This document shows positions 24,260-32,344 of a stretch of 64,000 nt of DNA, one piece after another (positions within the stretch are counted from its first letter, which is position 1; the number at the start of each line of letters is the position of its first letter). Both the position numbers and the translations under genes were made by a program. Source of the DNA: Treponema sp. (GTDB lineage Bacteria > Spirochaetota > Spirochaetia > Treponematales > Treponemataceae); contig SFOB01000008.1 of assembly GCA_004554075.1 (NCBI GenBank), positions 85,371 to 149,370 of the forward strand. Reading direction: 5' to 3'. The notes beneath the pieces were generated by a model. The model saw nothing but the letters and a program-made list of their open reading frames with translations. It ran no database searches and had not been told where the DNA came from.

Positions 24260-25234
24260 TTATTGAAGTGTCGACTTGGTATTTTGTGCAATCATAAAAT
24301 CGTGTTTTATCTGCAAGAATTCTTTAAGACGTTCCATGAGAATAAAAAGATTTGCCCGGTCTTCGAACTCGGTGCGGGTCTGCGGGAGAGTAAGGCTTTT
24401 CATTTTGTCGTGGATGAGGGTCAGTTCTTCCAGCAAGGCCTTTACATCGTTATCCTTGTGATATTCATTTGAAACTTTTTCGAGAAAATCTGAAAGCAGT
24501 CCGGCGGTGGATGGCACTGTGCCAAGGTTGCGGGCGGCCTTGAACATTTCGTAAAGAATCTTTGTCTGTTTTTCCCGCATCTCAAGATAGCGGGAGTCGA
24601 AGGTATCTTTTTTTGAAAACTGATTATTGTAATTTTCTTCTGCCTGTTTTTTTGCGGTGAAGATGCTTTGATTAAGTGAGACAAAGCATGAACCGTCATA
24701 ATCAGCAAGGTCTGGATTCTGGATTCGAAGTGCCATTCTGTGAAGAGTCTGCTTTATCTGCTCGTCAGTCTGATTTTTCAGTTCTTCTATGTAGTCAGTT
24801 TTCTTGTGAAGAATAAGATTCACAAGAATGCCGAATCCAACTCCAAGTGCAAAAAGCAAAACTTCATTTTTGATTTCAGCAGTTCCAGTTTTTCCGAATG
24901 AAAGAAAATGAGAAATCAAAACAGAATCCATAGCCATGGCAGAAATCCATTTACGCCACTGGCAGACGAGAATAAAAATCACCAGGTAAATAAAAAAGAC
25001 TGGAATGGTAAAGCCCAAAAGATTGAAGAGTGCGATAGAAATCACAAGAGCGACCGCGAAGGCAAGAAGTCGAGCAAGTGCTGTGCGGAGTGTTTCCTTT
25101 TTTGTAGGCTGTACCGAAAGAATTGCAACGATTCCCGCAGAAACCGCAAAGTCCAGCTTAAGCGCCTGAGCGCAGAGAATTGCGAGGACGGCGGCCAGTG
25201 AGATTTTTATTGTGTTGGTGATGATGGATTTCAT
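24260..25234 (-). CDS. aromatic acid exporter-like (FUSC/ArAE_1) membrane protein
   Basis: 324 residues. About five to six membrane helices in residues 1-145 (AAVLAILCAQALKLDFAVSAGIVAILSVQPTKKET start, a typical ArAE_1/FUSC pattern), followed by a helical cytoplasmic domain of about 180 residues resembling the ArAE_1 C-terminal domain. Such proteins are putative exporters of aromatic carboxylic acids. The gene is monocistronic. TATAAT lies 6 bases before the ATG, with no ribosome binding site. Confidence 0.83.
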   Translation of the reverse strand: MKSIITNTIKISLAAVLAILCAQALKLDFAVSAGIVAILSVQPTKKETLRTALARLLAFAVALVISIALFNLLGFTIPVFFIYLVIFILVCQWRKWISAMAMDSVLISHFLSFGKTGTAEIKNEVLLFALGVGFGILVNLILHKKTDYIEELKNQTDEQIKQTLHRMALRIQNPDLADYDGSCFVSLNQSIFTAKKQAEENYNNQFSKKDTFDSRYLEMREKQTKILYEMFKAARNLGTVPSTAGLLSDFLEKVSNEYHKDNDVKALLEELTLIHDKMKSLTLPQTRTEFEDRANLFILMERLKEFLQIKHDFMIAQNTKSTLQ

Positions 25235-25240
25235 AGGGAA

Positions 25241-25246
25241 ATTATA
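25241..25246 (-). promoter_or_regulatory. extended -10 of the exporter gene
   Basis: TGTTATAAT on the minus strand (an extended -10), 6 bases before the ATG at 25234. Confidence 0.6.
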
Positions 25247-25330
25247 ACATGCAAAGAGGAGTCTATAAAAGCATTTCAGTATTTGCTAAGTTCAAAGTGT
25301 GGGTATAAAATTAATCTGGAGTATAGATAT

Positions 25331-26239
25331 ATGAAATCAAAATTGTTATTCGACGTACCGCAGTATAAGAAGCTGCGTGTGATTATTGATACCGATGCTG
25401 CCTGCGAGGCGGATGATCCTTTTGCAATAGCTCAGGCTTTGATGAGTCCAAAACTGATGGTGAAGGGTATTCTTGCAGAGCACTTTGCTGCTGAGGAATC
25501 GGTTCAGAAAAGTTATGATGAAGTATGCACGATTCTTGATGCTATGGATATGAAAGATGTTCCGGTGTTTATGGGAGAGTCAGGAGCAATGGCGGCGGGA
25601 TATTTTGAAAAATCGGGCAGTGAAGAATCTGTTTCTCCTGCAGTTGATTTTTTGATTTCAGAAGCTATGCGTTACGATGAGACTCCGCTTTTTGTTTTGT
25701 GTCAGGGCGCTATAACTAACCTAGCTGTTGCAATTAAAAAGTGTCCTGAGATTTTAGAACGTATGACTATTGTCTGGATTGGGACTCATGGTCTTGCTGA
25801 TATTCCGTGGCGAGAGTTTAATTCTGGAAATGATGTAGCTGCGGCAAACTACGTTTTGAGCCATGCAAAGGCTCTCTGGCTCATTCCTTCTAACGTTTAT
25901 GCAACAATTACAGTGGGACTCGCTGAACTTCAGCAGAAAGTTTTACCATGTGGAAAAATCGGCCGCCATCTTTTTGAAAATATGATTACCTATAACAATT
26001 CTCCGGCCGCCGGCTGGACAAAAGGCGAAAGCTGGTCACTTGGTGACTCGCCGGCAATTGGTGTAGCCTTGAATCCAGACTGCGGTCACTACATTGAGCA
26101 TGAAGCACCTTTTATCAACGAAGATACCTCTTCAAGCTTTGGTAAAGGGAATCCAAAAATCAGAATTTATACAGATATTGATTCAAGATATTTGCTGGAA
26201 GATTTCTTTGCGAAGTTGCAGTTGAATTATGGGGAATAG
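25331..26239 (+). CDS. nucleoside hydrolase (IUNH family)
   Basis: 302 residues from the ATG at 25331; TGGAG lies 9 bases upstream, and the earlier in-frame start at 25283 adds only unlikely residues. The Ca2+-binding aspartate cluster is IIDTDAACEADDPFA (about 14-28), a variant of DTDxxxDD. A later EHEAPFINED region holds the C-terminal active-site residues. It hydrolyses the N-glycosidic bond of nucleosides for salvage. No co-transcribed neighbours. Confidence 0.88.
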   Translation: MKSKLLFDVPQYKKLRVIIDTDAACEADDPFAIAQALMSPKLMVKGILAEHFAAEESVQKSYDEVCTILDAMDMKDVPVFMGESGAMAAGYFEKSGSEESVSPAVDFLISEAMRYDETPLFVLCQGAITNLAVAIKKCPEILERMTIVWIGTHGLADIPWREFNSGNDVAAANYVLSHAKALWLIPSNVYATITVGLAELQQKVLPCGKIGRHLFENMITYNNSPAAGWTKGESWSLGDSPAIGVALNPDCGHYIEHEAPFINEDTSSSFGKGNPKIRIYTDIDSRYLLEDFFAKLQLNYGE

Positions 26240-26308
26240 AGATATTTGTGTGGATTATTAAAGTATTACTTTAATGTTTTATTTCTTTTGTTGAAGTATG
26301 ATAGTGAT

Positions 26309-26371
26309 ATGGAAAACAGTGATTTGAGGTCACAATTTGTGACCTCAAAAATGAATGAAGCAATTTTTTAA
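26309..26371 (+). other. possible 20-residue ORF, remnant start of an ORF6N/RhuM-like gene
   Basis: ATG at 26309 with TATGAT 6 bases upstream, the leaderless arrangement seen elsewhere. The peptide (MENSDLRSQFVTSKMNEAIF) contains an LRSQFVTS segment familiar from ORF6N-domain proteins. It may be a degraded gene start; coding status is uncertain. Confidence 0.3.
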
Positions 26372-26429
26372 GGTCACAATCTGTGACCTTAAAGGTTATA
26401 ATGACTGTCTAAGGTCGCAATTTGTGACC
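26326..26429. repeat. three tandem GGTCACAA-n-TTGTGACC palindromes
   Basis: Near-identical palindromes at 26326-26346, 26369-26392 and 26411-26429, centres about 44 and 40 bp apart, i.e. about four helical turns. They lie between convergent gene ends. Confidence 0.85.
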
Positions 26430-26432
26430 GGT

Positions 26433-26975
26433 TCAATCTTGTAACAGCTTCAAAATAACTTTGTATTCTTTGATTAGTTTTTCTTTACCCCACTGGGCAT
26501 TTGCGGGGCTGGTGCTGGGCAGGCAGTGGACGGTCAGGTTATAGCGCGATTCGTAGAGGGTCGCGCATTTTTTTTGCCAGAGGTTGAAGGCGGTTTTTCC
26601 GGTGCAGATGACATGACGGATTTTGCTCTTTTCTAAGATTTCTGTGAAGTCGTTGGGGATGGCGTTTTTGATTGAGGAATCTGCTGCGCCAGTGATTTCG
26701 CAGGAGGCCAGGACATCCCACATAGCGAGGTGATGACGGAGAAGAAAGTCTCGGCGTTCGGCGATGGCGGCGGTGAGGTCGGGGGAGTTGTTCGGATTCA
26801 AGAAAGTTTCATCGAAAACCTCAGCCATTACACTCCAGAATCTGTTATGCGGATGCATGTAGAAAAATCCGGCTTCGCGGCTTTTTGGCGAGGGCATGGT
26901 ACCTAGTATGAGAATCTGACTTTTGGAATCCCAAACTGGTGGTATAGGATGTGAGATAATTTTTGTATTGCCCAT
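26433..26975 (-). CDS. DNA-deoxyinosine/uracil glycosylase (UDG superfamily)
   Basis: 180 residues. UDG-fold motifs: ILGTMPSPKSREAGFFYMHPHNRFW (about 24-48, first catalytic block) and LPSTSPANAQW (about 152-162, C-terminal DNA-binding block). The HPHNRFW form is typical of the hypoxanthine-DNA glycosylase family. It removes deaminated bases (hypoxanthine, possibly uracil) from DNA. The gene is monocistronic with a leaderless-type start: TATAAT 6 bases upstream. Confidence 0.87.
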   Translation of the reverse strand: MGNTKIISHPIPPVWDSKSQILILGTMPSPKSREAGFFYMHPHNRFWSVMAEVFDETFLNPNNSPDLTAAIAERRDFLLRHHLAMWDVLASCEITGAADSSIKNAIPNDFTEILEKSKIRHVICTGKTAFNLWQKKCATLYESRYNLTVHCLPSTSPANAQWGKEKLIKEYKVILKLLQD

Positions 26976-26981
26976 GAAAGT

Positions 26982-26987
26982 ATTATA
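26982..26987 (-). promoter_or_regulatory. extended -10 of the DNA glycosylase gene
   Basis: TGATATAAT on the minus strand, 6 bases before the ATG at 26975. No ribosome binding site. Confidence 0.6.
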
Positions 26988-27022
26988 TCACGATTTCAAA
27001 AACTGCATCACAAGATTTACCA

Positions 27023-27451
27023 TCAGCTCTTTTTCATCTGGCTAGACTCTAACTCAACTTCGTTACGACGTAATACCTGTAAAGTTTGTCTGAGTTCTTC
27101 AAGCCTTCTGTCGTTTGCTGCATAGCCTTTAAGTATATAGGATTTTAAGACTGTATTAGCCCACTTACGAAATTCTACACCGCGTTTAGATTTTACACGA
27201 TAACCAACTGAGATGATTACATCGAGGGAATAGTATTCAAGATTGCGTTCAACAGATCTTATGCCCTCTTTTTGAACCGTCGCAAAATTTGCGACAGTTG
27301 GATTTTCAGAATCATCTAATTCTTCTTCCAGCGCATTTCCAATATGTTTACCGATTGTTTTAACATCTCTGTCAAACAATACGGACATTTGTTGTCGATT
27401 CAACCAAACCGTATCATTTTCAAAAGGTACTTTCAAACTTACGGTTTCATC
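27023..27451 (-). pseudogene. RhuM family protein fragment
   Basis: The translated stretch VSLKVPFENDTVWLNRQQM, then VLFDRDVKTIGKHI, NLEYYSLDVIISVGYRVKS and KRGVEFRKWANTVLKSYI, is the conserved N-terminal half of RhuM/virulence-associated proteins (about 330 residues when whole). Here the first ten or so codons are missing, because the RhuM frame begins inside the last codons of the XRE gene. The frame stops after about 140 codons. There is no ATG before residue 18 of the conserved part. Both ends are therefore lost, and I call it a remnant. Read-through coupling from the XRE gene cannot be excluded. Confidence 0.75.
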
Positions 27452-28119
27452 AGCCCTCCATGGAAAAAGCATTCGTAGACTTTTTTGTCGTGAAAGTAGA
27501 TTTCTTCGTAGCCCTGGAACCAGGTGAAGTTGCCGTTTACTGAGCACTTGTAGGTATACTCGCCGCTCTGGTAATATTCGGGGCCGCGGTAGGGCATTTT
27601 GTGGTCGGCGGAGCGGAGGGCTTCCTTTAAGAAGTTGCCGCTGAAATCTTTTTCGAGTACACGGCCAAGGTAGTTCATGGCGTATTGAGCTTTTCCTTTT
27701 TTCCAGATAGCTTCCTGGCCGGCAAACTGTTCGCCGCCTACGTAGGTGTCGTGGTAAGTGTAGTCTCCGTTTGTGTAGCGGAAGTCGTGAGAATCCAGGC
27801 GGGTAGAATCGGTTTCGTTCATAAAGGCGGCGTAGGTGTTTACGTTTGCTTCAAGGCGGAAGGAGATGAGTTCATCGAGGTCAGGCCTGCCTGAGTCCCC
27901 GGCGCTGACTGCCATCATGCACTGCTGGTCACGTACCAGGTAATCAACTGTTACACTCATCAGGTCGCTTATCTGAATCAGGTTTGTAATATCCGGATAG
28001 GCTTGCCCGCTTTCCCATTTTGCTACGGCCTGGCGGGAAACATTGAGTTTGTCGGCCAGGGCTTCCTGGGTGAGCCCTTTGTTCTTTCTGAGTATTTGTA
28101 GTTTTTCGGAAAAATTCAT
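27439..28119 (-). CDS. XRE family regulator with DUF5680-like C-terminal domain
   Basis: 226 residues. Helix-turn-helix at about 5-60 (LQILRKNKGLTQEALADKL, then SRQAVAKWESG). The C-terminal 140 residues contain repeated FRYTNGDYTYHDTY / GEYTYKCSVNG segments and end in YECFFHGGLMKP, matching the DUF5680 domain often fused to XRE proteins. It is probably a DNA-binding regulator; ligand and targets are unknown. Divergent from the ArsC-like gene with 92 bp between starts. TATTAT lies 6 bases before the ATG and there is no ribosome binding site. Confidence 0.85.
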   Translation of the reverse strand: MNFSEKLQILRKNKGLTQEALADKLNVSRQAVAKWESGQAYPDITNLIQISDLMSVTVDYLVRDQQCMMAVSAGDSGRPDLDELISFRLEANVNTYAAFMNETDSTRLDSHDFRYTNGDYTYHDTYVGGEQFAGQEAIWKKGKAQYAMNYLGRVLEKDFSGNFLKEALRSADHKMPYRGPEYYQSGEYTYKCSVNGNFTWFQGYEEIYFHDKKVYECFFHGGLMKP

Positions 28120-28125
28120 AGTTAT

Positions 28126-28131
28126 ATAATA
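28126..28131 (-). promoter_or_regulatory. extended -10 of the XRE gene
   Basis: TGTTATTAT on the minus strand, 6 bases before the ATG at 28119. Confidence 0.55.
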
Positions 28132-28199
28132 ACATACTCTTCCTTCTGCGAAAACAAAGCGTTAGTTGCATTTATGTTACTTATAGTTGCGTTTTCTGC

Positions 28200-28205
28200 T
28201 ATACT
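28200..28205 (+). promoter_or_regulatory. extended -10 of the ArsC-like gene
   Basis: TGCTATACT, 6 bases before the ATG at 28212. No ribosome binding site. Confidence 0.6.
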
Positions 28206-28211
28206 GATTTT

Positions 28212-28571
28212 ATGATTCAGATTTTTGGTACAAATAAAAGTTTTGACTGCAAGGCGGCGCAGAGATTTTTTAAGGAACGCCGCATTCCTTTTCAGTTTGT
28301 GGACCTCAAGGAAAAAGAGATGTCTGCCGGCGAGTTCGATTCTGTAGTGACAGCTCTTGCCCGCACGGAAGGCGGACGCGACGCAGCGCTGGACGCTATG
28401 ATTGATAAAAAGGCAAAGGACTACGCCAGCATCGCTTACCTGGACGACAGCGAAAAAGAAGCTAAGCTTTTTGAAAATCAGGCAGCACTTCTCAAGCAGC
28501 CTGTCTGCCGTAATGGGAAAACAGAAGCTACTGTCGGCATGTGTCAGAAGACCTGGGAAGGCTGGAAATAA
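28212..28571 (+). CDS. ArsC/Spx-family thioredoxin-fold protein
   Basis: 119 residues, the usual ArsC/YffB length. The start IQIFGTNKSFDCKAAQRFFKERR has a single cysteine (residue 13) at the family active site, so the CxxC pair of Spx is absent. The later PVCRNGKTEATVG region matches the ArsC C-terminal block. Members are arsenate reductases or regulators; this subgroup, which includes selenoprotein forms, has no settled function. Divergent from an XRE regulator. Leaderless-type start. Confidence 0.8.
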   Translation: MIQIFGTNKSFDCKAAQRFFKERRIPFQFVDLKEKEMSAGEFDSVVTALARTEGGRDAALDAMIDKKAKDYASIAYLDDSEKEAKLFENQAALLKQPVCRNGKTEATVGMCQKTWEGWK

Positions 28572-28658
28572 GAGTAAAATTGAGTTATAAGTAAAAGTTA
28601 TAACCAGTTATAGAAAAACTATATTAGTCTATATAATTCTTTTTGTGGTTAAATCATT

Positions 28659-28706
28659 ATGAAAAAAATTGCACAGAGGCAAGCTGTGCATCCAGAAAAT
28701 TTTTAG
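28659..28706 (+). promoter_or_regulatory. leader peptide cassette upstream of metY
   Basis: A 15-codon ORF (MKKIAQRQAVHPENF) with the same GCACAG/CTGTGC hairpin and AQRQAV segment as 15694-15753. Its TAG overlaps the AGGAG ribosome binding site (28705-28709) of metY. TATAAT at 28632-28637 would start transcription about 15 bases before it. Confidence 0.6.
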
Positions 28707-28715
28707 GAGAAAAAA

Positions 28716-29993
28716 ATGCGTATTGAATCAAAATGTTTGCATTCAGGTTACAAGCCGGAAAACGGCGGACCTGGAACTATCCCTATCGTTCAGAGTACTA
28801 CTTACCGCTTTGACAGCTGCGACCACGTTGCGGCTCTTTTTGATAAGCCAACCGAGTTTATGTATTCTCGTTTTGCTAACCCAACCTGCGATGCAGTTGA
28901 AAAAAAGATTGCAGACCTCGAAGGTGGTATTGGTTGTATGCTTACAAGCAGTGGTCAGGCAGCTTCGCTTCTTTCTATCTTAAACCTCTGCTGTACTGGT
29001 GACAGCTTTATTGCTTCGTCATCAATTTATGGCGGAACAATCAACCTCTTTGGTTTTACTCTTAAAAAGCTTGGTATTGAATGTATCTGGGTTGATGTTG
29101 ATGCAAGCTACGAAGAAATCTGCAAGGCAATCAAGCCTAACACAAAATGTATTTTTGGTGAGACTATTGCTAATCCGGCCCTTACTGTTTTTGATTTCGA
29201 AGTTTGGGCTAAGGCTGCTCACGACAATAACATTCCTCTTATCGTAGACAATACATTTGCAACTCCAATCCTCTGCCGTCCATTTGAGTGGGGTGCAGAC
29301 ATTGTTGTACATTCAACTACAAAATATATGGATGGTCACGCTGTTCAGGGTGGCGGATGTATTGTTGACTCAGGAAACTTTGACTGGGAAAAGGCTTACA
29401 AGGCTACCGGCAAGTTTGCGGATATGGTTGAGCCAGATGAAAGTTACCATGGCCTCCGCTATGTAGGCGATTTCGGCAAGGCTGCTTATATCGTAAAAGC
29501 CCGCACTCAGTTGATGCGCGACTTCGGTTGTTATCCTGCAGCACAGAGCGCTTTCTACCTGAACATGGGACTTGAGACTCTTCCTGTCCGCATGCAGCGT
29601 TACTGCGAAAATGCCCGCAAGGTTGCAGAGTTCTTCAAGAGCAGCGACAAGATTGCCAAGGTTACATACCCGGGACTCCCTGGCGACAAGTATTACGAGC
29701 GCGCTCAGAAGTACCTTCCAAACGGAACCTGTGGTGTAATTTCCATCAGTATTAAGGGTGGCCGTTCAGCTGCTGTTCGCTTTATGGATGCACTCAAGCT
29801 TGCAATTGACGAAGTTCACGTAGCTGACATCCGCACCTGCGTTCTTCACCCGGCTTCTGCAACTCACCGCCAGCTCACAGACGAACAGCTCGTTGCAGCT
29901 GGTATCGACGGCGGTATGGTTCGCTTCAGCTGCGGTCTCGAAAATGTAGAAGACATCATCGAAGACATTAAGCTTGGCCTTGCTGCTATTTAA
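28716..29993 (+). CDS. metY: O-acetylhomoserine sulfhydrylase (MetY-type PLP enzyme)
   Basis: 425 residues of the Cys/Met metabolism PLP family. Motifs: [37 protein letters not shown], and [12 protein letters not shown] with the PLP-binding Lys. The length of about 425 and [10 protein letters not shown] near the end favour MetY (O-acetylhomoserine plus sulfide gives homocysteine) over cystathionine gamma-lyase. The cysE product in this window supplies the parallel O-acetylserine for cysteine. AGGAG is 7 bases upstream. Translation may be controlled by the leader cassette. Methionine gamma-lyase is a possible alternative. Confidence 0.87.
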   Translation: MRIESKCLHSGYKPENGGPGTIPIVQSTTYRFDSCDHVAALFDKPTEFMYSRFANPTCDAVEKKIADLEGGIGCMLTSSGQAASLLSILNLCCTGDSFIASSSIYGGTINLFGFTLKKLGIECIWVDVDASYEEICKAIKPNTKCIFGETIANPALTVFDFEVWAKAAHDNNIPLIVDNTFATPILCRPFEWGADIVVHSTTKYMDGHAVQGGGCIVDSGNFDWEKAYKATGKFADMVEPDESYHGLRYVGDFGKAAYIVKARTQLMRDFGCYPAAQSAFYLNMGLETLPVRMQRYCENARKVAEFFKSSDKIAKVTYPGLPGDKYYERAQKYLPNGTCGVISISIKGGRSAAVRFMDALKLAIDEVHVADIRTCVLHPASATHRQLTDEQLVAAGIDGGMVRFSCGLENVEDIIEDIKLGLAAI

Positions 29994-30000
29994 ATTTTAG

Positions 30001-30088
30001 GAGGGGGAAGTCTCCCCCTGCGCCCGCACTTCGTTGCGGGCTACCCTCTCTGCGGGGGCTCAATCGCCGCCCCCGCAACGCCCCTCCT
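30001..30088. repeat. GC-rich hairpin element, copy 2 (inverted)
   Basis: The reverse complement carries the same ordered blocks as 17547-17626: GGGGCGTTGCGGGGGCGG, a CCCCCGC arm, GCAACGAAGTGCGGGC and GGGGGAGACTTCCCCC. It follows the metY stop. Confidence 0.75.
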
Positions 30089-30095
30089 TTTATCC

Positions 30096-30125
30096 TTGAC
30101 CCGTTAATCTAAGAAATCATATAAT
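30096..30125 (+). promoter_or_regulatory. promoter of the DNA methyltransferase gene
   Basis: TTGACC (30096-30101), 18-base spacer, TATAAT (30120-30125), then 6 bases to the ATG at 30132. The predicted start of transcription is the A of the ATG. Confidence 0.78.
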
Positions 30126-30131
30126 TAGGCT

Positions 30132-31322
30132 ATGCCTTTACAACTTACCTGGACAGACTATCCTGAAGCCGCAGACTCGCCTGACTTTTTGAATAATCAT
30201 AAATTCGAACCGCCGATTCCGGAAAATTTCAGGCATCTTTTAATCAAAGGCGATAATTATCCTGTTTTGAAAATGCTTGGCGGCGGGGGAATCGCAGGTT
30301 GTCCGGACTTCTGCGGTACTGTTGATCTCATCTATATTGATCCACCATATAATACAGGTAACGATTTTACCTATAACGACAATTTTAAAGTACGCGACAC
30401 TCACGGCGAAACAGACCGTCACAGTCAGTGGCTCAGCTTTATGCAGCGCCGCCTCCTTGCTGCCAGAACACTTTTGAAGCCTACCGGCTGTATCTTCATT
30501 GCAATAGATCAGAGCGAACTATATACACTCAAACTTCTTTGTGACCAGATTTTTGGGGAAGAGAATTTTGTGAATGATTTTATGTGGCTGCATGGAAAGG
30601 GGAAAAAAGATACCTGGTCGCGAACCCTTCAGCAGCATACTCTCTGCTATGCCCGCAACAAAAAACTTTTGCCTGCCTTCCGCGAAGTTCAGAGTACAGA
30701 CTGGGCAAGAACCAATGCTGATAACGATCCGCGTGGTAACTGGTTTTCGGGCAGTATTTCTTTTACAGAAAAACGGTCGAATCCAAAACACAAAAATTTC
30801 TATACCATAACTTCACCGGGCGGCAAATCCTGGACCCGTCAGTGGCAGACAGACCAGGCCCACATGAAAGAACTTATTGCAGATAACCGCATTTTCTGGG
30901 GACAGGCTCCTGCTTACGATAAGGTTCCCCGCATAAAAATCTTTAATGAAGAAGAATCAGAAGTGATTCCTCGTAACATTATTGAACCAGCAGAAACAAC
31001 CCGGGCTGCCCAGAACCATTTAGATCAACTCCTTGGACAGTCTCACACTTTTGATAATCCTAAACCTGTTAGCCTTATCAAACATCTGATAGAAATAACC
31101 CGCCAGCCAAAAGATGCCCTCATCATGGACTTCTTTGCCGGCAGCGGAACAACCTTCGAAGCAGTCTGCGCACTCAACGAAAAAGACGGTGGAAGCCGCC
31201 GCTGCATTCTTGTTCAGAAAAACGAAAACGAAATTTTTCCACTCTGCAAGAAACGTTGTGAAAAGGCGGCAGCGCTTCTAAATCATCCGGAATGGACTCC
31301 ATTTATAGTGGAAATTACCTAA
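30132..31322 (+). CDS. orphan beta-class DNA adenine methyltransferase
   Basis: 396 residues. The catalytic motif DPPYNTGNDFTYND (about 72-85) precedes the SAM-binding motif DFFAGSGTTFEA (about 335-346), the order of beta-class N6-adenine (or N4-cytosine) methyltransferases related to type III Mod proteins. No restriction nuclease, Res subunit or specificity gene is next to it, so it is either an orphan regulatory methylase or a stray. It is flanked by a repeat element and the beta-glucan cluster. Leaderless-type start with a near-consensus promoter. Confidence 0.9.
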   Translation: MPLQLTWTDYPEAADSPDFLNNHKFEPPIPENFRHLLIKGDNYPVLKMLGGGGIAGCPDFCGTVDLIYIDPPYNTGNDFTYNDNFKVRDTHGETDRHSQWLSFMQRRLLAARTLLKPTGCIFIAIDQSELYTLKLLCDQIFGEENFVNDFMWLHGKGKKDTWSRTLQQHTLCYARNKKLLPAFREVQSTDWARTNADNDPRGNWFSGSISFTEKRSNPKHKNFYTITSPGGKSWTRQWQTDQAHMKELIADNRIFWGQAPAYDKVPRIKIFNEEESEVIPRNIIEPAETTRAAQNHLDQLLGQSHTFDNPKPVSLIKHLIEITRQPKDALIMDFFAGSGTTFEAVCALNEKDGGSRRCILVQKNENEIFPLCKKRCEKAAALLNHPEWTPFIVEIT

Positions 31323-31349
31323 CTTTTTGTGTGTTTGGCACTAAATATT

Positions 31350-31369
31350 ACTAACTAACGATAGTTAGT
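31350..31369. promoter_or_regulatory. 8-bp-arm palindrome upstream of the beta-glucan cluster
   Basis: ACTAACTA, ACGA, TAGTTAGT: a perfect inverted repeat about 137 bp before the likely -10 (TATACT, 31506-31511). Operator-like, but it could also be part of the end of the preceding gene's transcript. Confidence 0.45.
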
Positions 31370-31505
31370 AGGTGCTCAAGTCACGGTTTTCTCCCTTAAT
31401 GCCCACTTTTTCCACATTCCTCTATACTCTAATTTTTTCTGTTCAACCGAAAAAAATACTACTTTTTTGAAAATTTTCTGACTTTCTATCACAAACTTTC
31501 AAGAC

Positions 31506-31557
31506 TATACTTCCCCATGAAAAATAAAAAAAATGCCACTGCTGTAAATTGGCATGG
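31506..31557 (+). promoter_or_regulatory. -10 box and leader hairpin of the beta-glucan cluster
   Basis: TATACT (31506-31511) is followed by a leader containing the ATGCCA/TGGCAT hairpin (about 31534-31555) just before the AGGAG ribosome binding site at about 31559. An in-frame ATG at 31517 lies 5 bases after the -10, but the signal peptide supports the ATG at 31571. Confidence 0.45.
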
Positions 31558-31570
31558 CCAGGAGTATGGT

Positions 31571-32344
31571 ATGAAAAAAAATAAACTAGTCACTCTTGCA
31601 ATAGCTTTTGTAGCTGCTGCAACTTCACTTTATGCAAAGCCTAAGAAAACTGTTGCGGCGCCTTATGTTCCTCCAAAGGAAACAACCGTAGACGCTGGAG
31701 AACAGGAGAAGTTCTTTAAGGTTTATTACTCAAGTTCAAAATCACCGGTAATTGATGGCAACTTCAAAGAATGGGAAAACCTTGAAGGAATTCAGGCTCG
31801 CCGTATGGTTTACGGTGGTACCTTCAATCCTGAAGATACAGACGGAACTTTCAAGGTATGGGCAGATGATTCTTACATCTATCTTTTTGCAGACATTATC
31901 GACAATGAGCCACAGGAAAACTCTTTCCCAGCTCCTCAGGGCTGGCGTGATGACTCTATCGAATTTTTCTTTGGAACAGACACTGCATATCACACTTTCT
32001 ATAAGCCTACAGACCATCGTGTAAGAATTGTTCCACAGAGCAAGACAGACAAGTTTGCTTACGATGCAAGTGTAAACGATGTTTCAATCAGCGGTAGCGT
32101 TAAGGCTGCAATTGTTTACGAAGAGCACGGTTACAAAATCGAAGCAGCAATTCCATTTTCACTGATGAGCATTAAAAAGCTTAAGCCAAAGCAGAAGGTT
32201 CGCGGAGACTTCCAGATTAACGACGGTGATGAAGGAAAAGAACGTTCACGCCTTGTTCACTGGAACAGCCGCAAAGACAATACATATCTTGATGCAAGCG
32301 CATGGGGAGACGGAATCGTAGTTGCATTAGAGGAGGCAGAATAA
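31571..32344 (+). CDS. secreted CBM9-like carbohydrate-binding protein
   Basis: 257 residues from the ATG at 31571 (AGGAG upstream). Signal peptide LVTLAIAFVAAATSLYA, cleaved before KPKK. The mature part matches the CBM9/DOMON-like beta-sandwich: SPVIDGNFKEWEN at the start, WADDSYIYLFADI, GWRDDSIEFFFG, and YKIEAAIPFS in the middle. It presumably binds glucan chains in the periplasm or at the surface. TAATG couples it to the next gene. First gene of a five-gene cluster. Confidence 0.85.
   Translation: MKKNKLVTLAIAFVAAATSLYAKPKKTVAAPYVPPKETTVDAGEQEKFFKVYYSSSKSPVIDGNFKEWENLEGIQARRMVYGGTFNPEDTDGTFKVWADDSYIYLFADIIDNEPQENSFPAPQGWRDDSIEFFFGTDTAYHTFYKPTDHRVRIVPQSKTDKFAYDASVNDVSISGSVKAAIVYEEHGYKIEAAIPFSLMSIKKLKPKQKVRGDFQINDGDEGKERSRLVHWNSRKDNTYLDASAWGDGIVVALEEAE

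Noticed and set aside
28572..28715. SAM riboswitch upstream of metY
   Set aside because: The leader is short and holds only the small hairpin cassette; no SAM-box core sequences were seen.
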